The notes under the pieces are model-generated. The model was not told where the DNA came from. It saw only the letters and a list, made by a program, of their open reading frames with translations, and made no database searches. Both the position numbers and the translations under genes were made by a program. A DNA stretch of 48,328 nt from Chloroflexota bacterium (GTDB lineage Bacteria > Chloroflexota > Anaerolineae > J102), in assembly GCA_024224665.1 (NCBI GenBank), contig JAAENG010000017.1, positions 1-48,328 of the forward strand, given 5' to 3'. Positions 16,378 to 23,706 of the stretch are shown here, one piece after another (the first letter of the stretch is position 1; the number at the start of each line of letters is the position of its first letter).

Positions 16378-17208
16378 TTAAGCCACTGGATCGAGAATTT
16401 CGCCCTCGACCGCTTCGATTTCCGTATGCTGATCTTCTGGCAAGACGATGGCCAGAAGAACGTAAAGGATGACGCCGGTACCCATGCTGCCGATGCTGAA
16501 CAGCGCCCACAAGATGCGAACGATGGCCGGGTCGATGTTGAGTGTTCGGGCCAGACCGCCGCAGACGCCAAGTAAGATTCGATCATCTGAAGTGCGTTTG
16601 AAGGGAATGCGTTGGCGTGTGTCCTTTATACTCTGTTTCACGGTTTCGCTGTCAGGAACACGATCTCGTACATCTTGAGACATTTTATCGTCACCCTTCA
16701 GGTTACGCAGGATCAAGACACCGCCACCGATCAATACCGCAGGCCAGAAAAGAACGCTCAATACGCCCCAAACGCCATTCCACAGACTGGGGAGGATGCC
16801 GGTGTTAGACAGCAGCCAGAGGGCGCCAAGACCGATCAGAACCCAGGCTACCCAGCCCATGTTCTCCGAGCCGATATTGATCGCTGCCGGTTCTTGTTGC
16901 CCTTCCTTCATGGTACCCACCGGGAGTACCAGCCATAGCAAGCCATAAGCGAGGATAGCTGCACCGCTGGTTGCCAGGGCCGCCAGAATCCAGAGAATAC
17001 GGATCAAGACGGGATCGATGTCGAAGTAGTCACCAATGCCGCCACAGACGCCGGCCAGACGTTTATCGGAAGGATGCCTGAAAAGCGTTCGCCGCTTGGT
17101 ATGTGTTTTTGTCCCTGAGTTGCTATTCGTCTGTTCTGGCGCAACGACTTGAATTTCAGACGCTGTATCTGAGGGATCAGTAGGGGTATGTAAAGTTTCA
17201 GTTGCCAT
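16378..17208 (-). CDS. Membrane protein with two PspC domains
   Basis: PspC domains are small membrane modules linked to envelope-stress sensing. This 276-residue protein has two. The first lies at about 40-100 (LFRHPSDKRLAGVCGGIGDYFDIDP plus membrane segments). The second is at about 200-260 (RTSDDRILLGVCGGLARTLNIDP...). Between them are two more hydrophobic segments (about 115-160) resembling LiaF-type membrane regions. The N-terminus is acidic and polar. A strong GGAGG sits five bases before the ATG, and the leader has an inverted repeat (TGGCCG/CGGCCA). The duplicated domain suggests self-association or two partners. Its role in stress response is inferred from the family. Confidence 0.9.
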   Translation of the reverse strand: MATETLHTPTDPSDTASEIQVVAPEQTNSNSGTKTHTKRRTLFRHPSDKRLAGVCGGIGDYFDIDPVLIRILWILAALATSGAAILAYGLLWLVLPVGTMKEGQQEPAAINIGSENMGWVAWVLIGLGALWLLSNTGILPSLWNGVWGVLSVLFWPAVLIGGGVLILRNLKGDDKMSQDVRDRVPDSETVKQSIKDTRQRIPFKRTSDDRILLGVCGGLARTLNIDPAIVRILWALFSIGSMGTGVILYVLLAIVLPEDQHTEIEAVEGEILDPVA

Positions 17209-17305
17209 GTGACCTCCAAAAAAGTGGCCGTGACTATTGATCGGCCAGTATGATTTTTCCTATCTTTCATACAACTATACGCAAGATATCAGGTTAGGGT
17301 CGCGC

Positions 17306-17367
17306 GGCACTTTGGGCTTCGCGTGACGATTTGAGGCGAAGCTTCGCTACATGGTTACGCGAGTGCC
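17306..17367. repeat. Nested inverted repeat between divergent genes
   Basis: GGCACT and CGCGTGAC on the left face GTTACGCG and AGTGCC on the right, with the perfect palindrome GCGAAGCTTCGC in the middle. The structure could form a cruciform. It lies between the PspC gene and the SAM hydroxide adenosyltransferase gene, which point away from each other. It may be a small mobile-element relic or a shared regulatory structure. Confidence 0.6.
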
Positions 17368-17468
17368 ATGATAGCACGCCGAGTGTTTTTGCCCTACGCT
17401 GCGGACGAACGTTACAATCTAACTCAACCCCATTCCTCCTTGCTGGTAGCGACCGCTCTTAATATAAA

Positions 17469-18275
17469 ATGACGCACCTTGTTGACGAACGCCGAACGGC
17501 ATCCCCCATCATTACCCTGACCACAGATTTTGGCCAAAGCGATGCCTATGTAGCGAGCATGAAAGGCGTCATATTAGGCGTGTTGCCCCGAGCCCAGATC
17601 GTCGATATCACGCATGAGATCGTCCCGCAGAATATCATGCAGGCCCTGTATGTCCTGAGCAGGGCGTCGCCCTTCTTTCCGAGTCATACCGTTCATGTCG
17701 CGGTCGTAGACCCAGACGTGGGAACTGATCGGCGTCCAATTGGCGTCTTTACTGATAGCGCTTGTTATATCGGGCCCGATAACGGTATTTTTACCCATGT
17801 CTATGATCACGAGAATGTCAAAGAAGTTCGGTTATTGTCAGACCCGGCATACCATCTGCCAGTTGTGAGCAACACGTTCCATGGTCGAGATATCTTCGCA
17901 GCGGTTGCTGCCCATGTTGCATCTGGCGTGTCCCCCCATCACCTGGGGCCAGAGGTGCCTGATCCAGTCCGCATGGACCTGCCAGAACCCAAACAACTTG
18001 CTGACGGCTCTATCTCAGGTCAGATCCTGTACGCCGATCATTTCGGAAACCTCGTCAGTAACATTCCTGACAGCTGGCTAATGAATAGAGAGGATTGGCG
18101 ATTTAAGATTGGAGGTGTTTCCATTTCAGAGTTTCATCATGCGTACGGTAATGTTATGCCTGGACAACTCGTCGTTCTGACAGGCAGCAGCGGTCTGATC
18201 GAAGTGGCCGTTCGCAACGGCAATGCCGCCGATCAACTCAATGTCTTGCCAGGTGACCCGCTGAAGATCGAGTAA
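17469..18275 (+). CDS. S-adenosyl-L-methionine hydroxide adenosyltransferase (DUF62 family)
   Basis: Members of this family (SAM_adeno_trans, formerly DUF62) hydrolyse S-adenosylmethionine to adenosine and methionine. The sequence shows ITLTTDFGQSDAYVASMKGVI, VDITHEIVPQNIMQALYVLS, VHVAVVDPDVGTDRRPIG, YIGPDNGIFTHVYD, and NTFHGRDIFAAVAAHVASG. The DHFGNLVSNIP motif is in the C-terminal domain. This is the expected order and the length is standard at 268 residues. It is monocistronic or the first gene before murA. A family A repeat starts right after its stop codon. The biological reason for breaking down SAM is unclear in the family as a whole. Confidence 0.93.
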   Translation: MTHLVDERRTASPIITLTTDFGQSDAYVASMKGVILGVLPRAQIVDITHEIVPQNIMQALYVLSRASPFFPSHTVHVAVVDPDVGTDRRPIGVFTDSACYIGPDNGIFTHVYDHENVKEVRLLSDPAYHLPVVSNTFHGRDIFAAVAAHVASGVSPHHLGPEVPDPVRMDLPEPKQLADGSISGQILYADHFGNLVSNIPDSWLMNREDWRFKIGGVSISEFHHAYGNVMPGQLVVLTGSSGLIEVAVRNGNAADQLNVLPGDPLKIE

Positions 18276-18314
18276 TCTCAGTAGATCCAAATTCCACATC
18301 AGATGCTTCTCCAT
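18276..18314. repeat. Family A left end (truncated copy 4)
   Basis: TCTCAGTAGATCCAAATTCC followed by ACATCAGATGCTTCTCCAT is almost identical to the left end of the copy at 30429-30467. Similarity stops abruptly after CCAT. It begins directly after the stop codon, as copy 3 begins shortly after folC. A short palindrome (CGGTTTCATATGAACCG) follows. Confidence 0.85.
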
Positions 18315-18374
18315 TTAATCCCGGCCGGTTTCATATGAACCGCTTAACCCCAATCATCCCAAAATAATCCTATC

Positions 18375-19688
18375 ATGAGTGATCATTATATTATCAATGG
18401 TGGCAAGCCACTTCAGGGCGCAGTGAAGGTTGCCGGTAACAAAAACGCAGCCCTGCCCATGTTGGCTGCATGTTTGCTGACCGACGAACCGGTAACACTG
18501 CACAATGTCCCGCGTATCGGCGATGTCGATACGCTCCTGCGCTTGCTCCAAGATGTTGGCGTGCGCGTTATCGCCAACGGCGGCAGCTCCATCACCCTCC
18601 ACGCCGAAAATATCGAAACCCGCAAGCTTTCGTCGGAACTCTGTCTCCGTATCCGCGCCTCGATTCTCCTGGCCGGACCCATGCTTGGCCGCCTGGAACA
18701 GGTCGAACTACCTCCACCAGGGGGTGATGTCATCGGACGCCGGCGTATCGACACCCACATTCTGGCTTTCGAGGCGTTGGGAGCCAAAATCAAACATGAT
18801 CCGGTCACACATAGTCTGCACATCCAGGCTGATGGTCTGCAAGGCACAGACATGATGCTGGATGAGGCCAGTGTTACCGCTACCGAGAACGCACTGATGG
18901 CCGCAGTGCTCACACCCGGACAGACCATAATCCGCAATGCCGCTTCTGAGCCACATGTGCAAAACCTTTGCCGTATGCTTTGTGGTATGGGAGCGATTAT
19001 CGACGGCATTAGTAGCAATACGCTAACTGTGCAAGGCGTCGATCGATTGCGTGGTGGTGAATTCGAAATTGGCCCCGATTTGCTCGAGGTAGGCTCATTC
19101 CTGGGCCTCGGGGCGGTCACTCCCGGTGAGCTTCGTATCAAAAACGTTATCTCCGATGAATTGCGCATGGTGCTCTATGTCTTTCGTGAACGGCTGGGTG
19201 TCAACTGTTGGCTGGATGGCGACGATCTGGTGGTGGGCAGTGAGCAAGATCTCCATGTTGCCATGGATCGAGGTGATGCTGTACCCAAGATCGACGACGG
19301 ACCATGGCCCCATTTCCCCGCCGATCTACTTTCTATCGCCTTGATTGTGGCCACGCAAGCGCAGGGTACTGTGCTCATCCACGAGAAAATGTTTGAGAGT
19401 CGTCTCTTCTTTGTAGACAAGTTAATCAATATGGGGGCGCGCATCATTTTGTGCGATCCGCACCGGGCCGTGGTGGTGGGGCCTTCGCAGCTCTATGGCC
19501 AGGCAGTCTCGAGTCCAGACATCCGTGCCGGTATGACAATGGTCATCGCAGCACTGGCCGCAGAGGGGACCAGCATCATCGCCAATATAGGCCAGATCGA
19601 TCGCGGTTATGAACGCCTGACCGAGAAGTTGCAGGCATTGGGGGCTGATATCGTCCGCAGTAGTGCGCCCACCCCGGTTGTGGCATAA
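18375..19688 (+). CDS. murA: UDP-N-acetylglucosamine 1-carboxyvinyltransferase (MurA) with Asp at the fosfomycin-target position
   Basis: First committed enzyme of peptidoglycan synthesis; it adds enolpyruvate from PEP to UDP-GlcNAc in the cytoplasm. The family's substrate-binding Lys is in GNKNAALP (Lys23). [19 protein letters not shown] and [13 protein letters not shown] carry the conserved arginines. The active-site loop reads [16 protein letters not shown], so position 118 is Asp, where E. coli has Cys115 in GGCTIG. The same replacement occurs naturally in Mycobacterium tuberculosis MurA and makes that enzyme insensitive to fosfomycin. The length of 437 is slightly above average. The GT-C glycosyltransferase gene starts ten bases after its stop. 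Confidence 0.96.
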   Translation: MSDHYIINGGKPLQGAVKVAGNKNAALPMLAACLLTDEPVTLHNVPRIGDVDTLLRLLQDVGVRVIANGGSSITLHAENIETRKLSSELCLRIRASILLAGPMLGRLEQVELPPPGGDVIGRRRIDTHILAFEALGAKIKHDPVTHSLHIQADGLQGTDMMLDEASVTATENALMAAVLTPGQTIIRNAASEPHVQNLCRMLCGMGAIIDGISSNTLTVQGVDRLRGGEFEIGPDLLEVGSFLGLGAVTPGELRIKNVISDELRMVLYVFRERLGVNCWLDGDDLVVGSEQDLHVAMDRGDAVPKIDDGPWPHFPADLLSIALIVATQAQGTVLIHEKMFESRLFFVDKLINMGARIILCDPHRAVVVGPSQLYGQAVSSPDIRAGMTMVIAALAAEGTSIIANIGQIDRGYERLTEKLQALGADIVRSSAPTPVVA

Positions 19689-19698
19689 GGCCTGATTT

Positions 19699-21201
19699 GT
19701 GAACACCCGTCGCCGTGATCAGGTGCAACGATACGGTCCTTTGGGGCTCATCCTCACGGTCTATTTGCTGCTGGGATGTTTGTATGTCTTGTTTACACCC
19801 ACCTGGCAAGCGCCCGACGAACCCGCTCACTACAATTACCTCCGCCAGGTTGCGACAAGCGCACGTTTACCGGTTTTACTGCAAGGGGATTATGATCAGG
19901 CCTATCTGGAAGCGATCAAGGCTCAGAAATTCCCAGACGATATGTCTATCGATCGTATCCGTTACGAGGGGCATCAACCGCCCTTGTACTATTGGCTTGC
20001 CTCACCTGTTTATCGGTTGACCTCTCATCTCGATATTTCTCGAAGCGTTCAGGCAATAAGGCTGTTAGGGGTCGTGCTGGGGGCGGGGGTCGTCATCCTG
20101 GTGTGGGCCAGCTCCCGGCGGCTATTTCCCTCCCATCCTCATATTGCCACGCTAGCTGCGGGATTTGCTGCCTTCCTGCCCATGCATCTGGCGATGATGG
20201 CATCGATTAACAATGATACACTGGCAGAGCTACTCATCGCCCTCGGTGTCTACAGATTGCTTGGACACCTCAAACATGGTGAATGGCGGGCCCGTGCATG
20301 GGTTGTCACCGGTATTGTGGTCGGTTTGGGTATGCTGACAAAATTTCAAGCCTACATATTGCTACCCATGACCGGCATCGTCTGGTTGTATGATGTGTGG
20401 CGTTGCCGCCAAGAAAGAGAGTGTAAGAGGAGCACCTGGCTGAATGGCGTGGGCTGGTTGCTCCCACCCTTGTTGTTACCCCTGGCCTGGTGGCGGCGCA
20501 ACACCATGGTCTATGGTCTGACCGATCCACTGGGCTTGTACTGGCACGACGCCGTTGTTGTCGGCCAACCCCGCACAGCAGAGTGGATTGCGGCCAATGG
20601 CTGGGGGGGCTATCTCGACCGCTATGTGAGTTTTACATTCAAGTCTTTCTGGGGAGTTTTTGGCTGGCTGGGTGCTTTTATGGATGGGCGGGTTTATTCA
20701 CTGCTGTTTATTCTCAGCGTTTTGGTCGTGGTGGGTATGCTCTGGCAGCTAGGGCGCTATCGACTTGGCACCATTAAACTGTCTGAATACCAAAAGCGTG
20801 GCCTGGTGCTGTTAGTGATTCAGCTCCTGATCGTCCTCCTCACCTATCTCTGGTACAACCTCGGTTTTGTCCAACACCAGGGTCGCTATCTCTTCCCCGC
20901 CCTTGTCCCGATTAGTATCGCCTTCGCGATCGGCCTCAACGGCCTGTTCTCGCCTCAAGGGAGCCGTTGGGGAGCTATTGTTGCCATTGGGCTCGTGGCT
21001 ATCATGGGCCTGCTAGGACTGGCAACAGGGGGTCCCGACAAATGGGCGTTGCTCATGGCATTACTGGCGGCAATCGTACTTGGCCTGCACAGTCGATTTG
21101 CGCTTTTGCCGCAGAGGTTACTCACCACGGCAACGCTGGTATTGCTCATTGTTATAGATCTGTATGCTCTATTCGGCGTTGTGGTTCCACAGTTGGGTTA
21201 A
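19699..21201 (+). CDS. Polytopic GT-C glycosyltransferase-like protein (DUF2142/PMT type)
   Basis: Large integral membrane protein (500 residues, about ten to twelve membrane segments) with a GTG start ten bases after murA. The first extracytoplasmic loop has the hallmark TPTWQAPDEPAHYNYLRQVA, where the DE pair is the usual catalytic/metal motif of GT-C enzymes. It also has EGHQPPLYYWLASPVY, shared by DUF2142 and PMT/ArnT-like families. Such enzymes transfer sugars from polyprenyl-phosphate donors to targets outside the membrane. The donor could come from the GT2 at 6.2 kb, but that is conjecture. The acceptor is unknown. Confidence 0.83.
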   Translation: MNTRRRDQVQRYGPLGLILTVYLLLGCLYVLFTPTWQAPDEPAHYNYLRQVATSARLPVLLQGDYDQAYLEAIKAQKFPDDMSIDRIRYEGHQPPLYYWLASPVYRLTSHLDISRSVQAIRLLGVVLGAGVVILVWASSRRLFPSHPHIATLAAGFAAFLPMHLAMMASINNDTLAELLIALGVYRLLGHLKHGEWRARAWVVTGIVVGLGMLTKFQAYILLPMTGIVWLYDVWRCRQERECKRSTWLNGVGWLLPPLLLPLAWWRRNTMVYGLTDPLGLYWHDAVVVGQPRTAEWIAANGWGGYLDRYVSFTFKSFWGVFGWLGAFMDGRVYSLLFILSVLVVVGMLWQLGRYRLGTIKLSEYQKRGLVLLVIQLLIVLLTYLWYNLGFVQHQGRYLFPALVPISIAFAIGLNGLFSPQGSRWGAIVAIGLVAIMGLLGLATGGPDKWALLMALLAAIVLGLHSRFALLPQRLLTTATLVLLIVIDLYALFGVVVPQLG

Positions 21202-21209
21202 AGACTAGA

Positions 21210-22151
21210 TCATCCTCTGCCCCCACCCAAAAAGAGCCGTTTCCAAAAACTGGGTGAATCTTCCGGCCGGTTTGGTTCGTCCCAATCACCGCGAGCTCGC
21301 ATTGCCAGCCATTGTGAGCGCCGATCTACAGCTTGTTCGAAGCGTTCATTTATGGCCTTGGTATCCTCGGCCTGCAAGTCAGCCTTCCACCCTTGTAGTT
21401 CGTCGATTAACAAGTCAAGCCACTGGGCGACGTTCACGTTATTTGTGGTGACTGCCGCGGTCAGATCCTCAGATTCGAAGTCGGGTAGGTAAGTTGCGGC
21501 GCCAAATTGATTGCCTGCCATATGGCGAATTTCTCGCCAGGCCGGGTTCTTGCTGGTGGCGCCCAAGACCGCTGCCGCCAGCACTGTGGGCATCCCATCG
21601 ACAGCGGCCATTAATCCGTCGTGTTCCACAGGATCGAGGAACACTGGCGAAGCACCGATAGCTGTGACGAAATCTGATGCCACACTTATAGCGGCCGCGT
21701 CTGTTTCGGGGGTAGGGCAAAGCGCCCAGGGGATATCCGTAAACAGATCCGGAGTGGCCTGGTCTACGGTCAGATGTGCGCCGGAGATCAGGATGGGATT
21801 GCTCCCCACAAAATGGACAGCATCGGGTAAAACTTTGGCTGCCTCAATGATAGGTACCTTGATGGTGGCGGTGTCCATCACCATACTGCCCGGCTTGAGA
21901 TCATCTTTCAGCGCCTCTAATGTCGGACCAATGCCACCTGCGGGAATGGCGAGGATGATCAGATCTGCATCTTCACAAGCATTGATAAGATTCCAATTCG
22001 TTTTATCGACGACGCCCCGCTTTTTTGCTTTTGCCGCGGCATCGGTGCTCTTGTCATGCCCCATAATGACATAGTTGCGCTCATTCTGTTTGAGTGCCAG
22101 GCCAATCGATGTGCCGATCAGGCCGAGGCCGATGATGGTGATTTGTGACAT
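21210..22151 (-). CDS. Prephenate/arogenate dehydrogenase family protein
   Basis: Predicted NAD(P)-dependent TyrA-type dehydrogenase in tyrosine synthesis. The N-terminal Rossmann motif is ITIIGLGLIGTSIGLAL, followed by DADLIILAIPAGGIGPTLEAL and VMDTATIKVPIIEAA. FVGSNPILISGA holds the conserved substrate-pocket region, where many TyrA proteins have GGHPMAG, so this site is divergent. A helical dimerisation domain fills the C-terminus. The length of 313 residues fits a stand-alone TyrA without ACT or chorismate mutase domain. The divergent pocket leaves room for another substrate. The gene converges on the GT-C gene with only eight bases between stops. Confidence 0.82.
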   Translation of the reverse strand: MSQITIIGLGLIGTSIGLALKQNERNYVIMGHDKSTDAAAKAKKRGVVDKTNWNLINACEDADLIILAIPAGGIGPTLEALKDDLKPGSMVMDTATIKVPIIEAAKVLPDAVHFVGSNPILISGAHLTVDQATPDLFTDIPWALCPTPETDAAAISVASDFVTAIGASPVFLDPVEHDGLMAAVDGMPTVLAAAVLGATSKNPAWREIRHMAGNQFGAATYLPDFESEDLTAAVTTNNVNVAQWLDLLIDELQGWKADLQAEDTKAINERFEQAVDRRSQWLAMRARGDWDEPNRPEDSPSFWKRLFLGGGRG

Positions 22152-22230
22152 AGGTGTTGGCTCCGCTTATGTGTGAGGTGTAGAGACCTCAGGTATGGTT
22201 CATTCGTGATTGTCATTGTTTTGTGGATTG

Positions 22231-22281
22231 ACGTGTTGCGTAGTAGTTGGCTACAAAACAACGCAACACGTATCACGTATC
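22231..22281. repeat. Hairpin with 7-bp words between tyrA-like and HD genes
   Basis: ACGTGTTGCGT (22231-22241) is the exact reverse complement of ACGCAACACGT (22261-22271), and the loop holds a smaller GTAG/CTAC stem. The right arm runs into heptamers ACGCAAC, ACGTATC, ACGTATC that reach into the stop codon of the HD gene. The ACGCAAC word is shared with 9290-9310 and 39937-39943. Confidence 0.7.
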
Positions 22282-22849
22282 AGCTCACCGCATCTGCATC
22301 CTGTAGCGCTTGCAGAAGCGCATGGTTTGCACAAGCAGGATCTGGATCGTTTTCGTGCTGGCAGATGAGCCACACGGTACGCTCGCTACATCCTACCTGT
22401 TCTGCAAAATGTGACCCGCGCAAGGGATGGGTTTGCAAGATATAAAATGGGTAGCGCCACGTGCCCGGTTCTGCTGACCGAGAGAGCACTTGCCAGCGCT
22501 GCGGCGACAGGCCTTTGAGCAACACCTTGAGCGAGCGCTGCCACACCCTCAAGTGCGTTGCAGATTTGCCATTATCATGGAGCAAGGCCGCGGTCAGCAA
22601 GTCTGTATCATCGTGCCCCTGCGCAAGCAAGCGCTGATAAACCCTCAAACTATGCGCGCGATCCGCTTTACTCATGTTGGCGTAGAGCGTATAGGTCTCG
22701 GGGTCCAAAAAAGCCTTTGCCGGTGAATCATCCACATGCTGGAACATCGCCAACATGCCTGTGACACCTTGTCTAAGGCGGTGTGACACGCTCGAAACCG
22801 GGCGGTGGGGAGAGGAGGATATGAGAGTCACAGGATTGAGGCTGGGCAT
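22280..22849 (-). CDS. HD-domain phosphohydrolase-like protein
   Basis: A 189-residue soluble protein. DRAHSLRVYQRLL supplies the first metal-binding His, and LTAALLHDNGKS has the central His-Asp pair. A later His in LICQHENDPD could complete the HD metal site. HD proteins hydrolyse phosphate bonds of nucleotides or related compounds; the substrate here is unknown. The N-terminal 30 residues (SSSPHRPVSSVSHRLRQG) look unstructured. It lies upstream of the tyrA-like gene on the same strand but separated by a hairpin, so joint transcription is doubtful. Confidence 0.83.
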   Translation of the reverse strand: MPSLNPVTLISSSPHRPVSSVSHRLRQGVTGMLAMFQHVDDSPAKAFLDPETYTLYANMSKADRAHSLRVYQRLLAQGHDDTDLLTAALLHDNGKSATHLRVWQRSLKVLLKGLSPQRWQVLSRSAEPGTWRYPFYILQTHPLRGSHFAEQVGCSERTVWLICQHENDPDPACANHALLQALQDADAVS

Positions 22850-22869
22850 GTGCTCGGTTTGAAGGTGTT

Positions 22870-22973
22870 AGGCGAATTCCAAGAAATCATGATCCAAAGA
22901 TTTGCGCTATTGAGGAATTCGCTTGAGGCTTTTTCAGGTCGAGTTGGATCATTATTTTACTGAAAAAGCCTTA
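22870..22973. repeat. Dispersed element family B, copy 1
   Basis: About 104 bases nearly identical to the reverse complement of 28837-28938. It is built from three inverted pairs: GCGAATTCC/GGAATTCGC, ATGATCC/GGATCAT and GGCTTTTTCAG/CTGAAAAAGCC. Its right end contains the stop codon of the site-2 protease gene, so the last hairpin may also act as that gene's 3' structure. Confidence 0.85.
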
Positions 22974-23627
22974 ACCCAACAAGACACCCAAAATACTCTG
23001 CATGGGCACACCGAACACCCATTGGATAGGTGAAAGTGCAGGGAGTTGCCAATCGATGACCAAGAGCAGGATCAAGAACATGGGGCCGAACTGAACCTGC
23101 CGTTGCCACAGATCGGCCAGGCTGCGCGACCAGCTTTGTCCTATCGTGTCCAGCAGGGCGACAAAAACATTGTAGCCGTCGAGAGGAAAGACCGGGATCA
23201 AATTGAAGAGCATGAGCGCCACATTGATAACGACCCACGAAAGTAAAAATTGGGTGATCAACGGCTCTGTGGGTTGCAAGAGCTGGATGACGGCGGAACC
23301 AGCGATGGCCAACAGTAAGTTCGAGACAGGTCCGGCGATGGCGACGATCCCCATCCCTGCACGGGGAGAGGTACGGAAATTACGAGGTTGGACCTGAACC
23401 GGCTTGCCCCAGCCGATGCCGAATCCTGCCAGCGATGACATCACGATCATCAAGGTGCCAACCCGGTCCAGATGGGCGATGGGGTTGAGTGTAATGCGGC
23501 CCTGACGGCGTGGTGTCGAATCACCCAGGTATTCGGCCGTGATAGCATGACTGAACTCGTGGATAGAGATGCTGATCACAAGCACGATCATGGATAAGAT
23601 GAAAGAATAAAGGATCTCGAGATTCAT
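22971..23627 (-). CDS. Site-2 protease family membrane protein (M50)
   Basis: Intramembrane zinc metalloprotease of 218 residues with about five hydrophobic segments. HEFSH in ISISIHEFSHAITAEYLGD is the HExxH zinc site. NLIPVFPLDGYNVF carries the third ligand Asp in the usual (N)xxPxxPLDG context. The family (Rip-like short S2P) cleaves membrane-bound regulators or signal peptides, but no PDZ domain is present and no substrate is evident. It stands divergent to the GH2 gene with an AT-rich palindrome in between. Its 3' end runs into repeat family B. Confidence 0.93.
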   Translation of the reverse strand: MNLEILYSFILSMIVLVISISIHEFSHAITAEYLGDSTPRRQGRITLNPIAHLDRVGTLMIVMSSLAGFGIGWGKPVQVQPRNFRTSPRAGMGIVAIAGPVSNLLLAIAGSAVIQLLQPTEPLITQFLLSWVVINVALMLFNLIPVFPLDGYNVFVALLDTIGQSWSRSLADLWQRQVQFGPMFLILLLVIDWQLPALSPIQWVFGVPMQSILGVLLG

Positions 23628-23650
23628 GGTACCTTCTGGTTGTCAAATAT

Positions 23651-23669
23651 ACTATGATTATAGCATAGT
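23651..23669. promoter_or_regulatory. Palindrome over a -10 in the divergent S2P/GH2 promoter region
   Basis: ACTATG and CATAGT flank ATTATAG. The minus strand reads TATAAT here, a perfect -10 for the site-2 protease gene. A symmetric site covering the -10 of one of two divergent genes is a common operator design, but no -35 is clear and no regulator is known. Confidence 0.4.
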
Positions 23670-23706
23670 TGGGTCAAAGTCAGCGTCCGCCGCCGACACG
23701 CTAATT

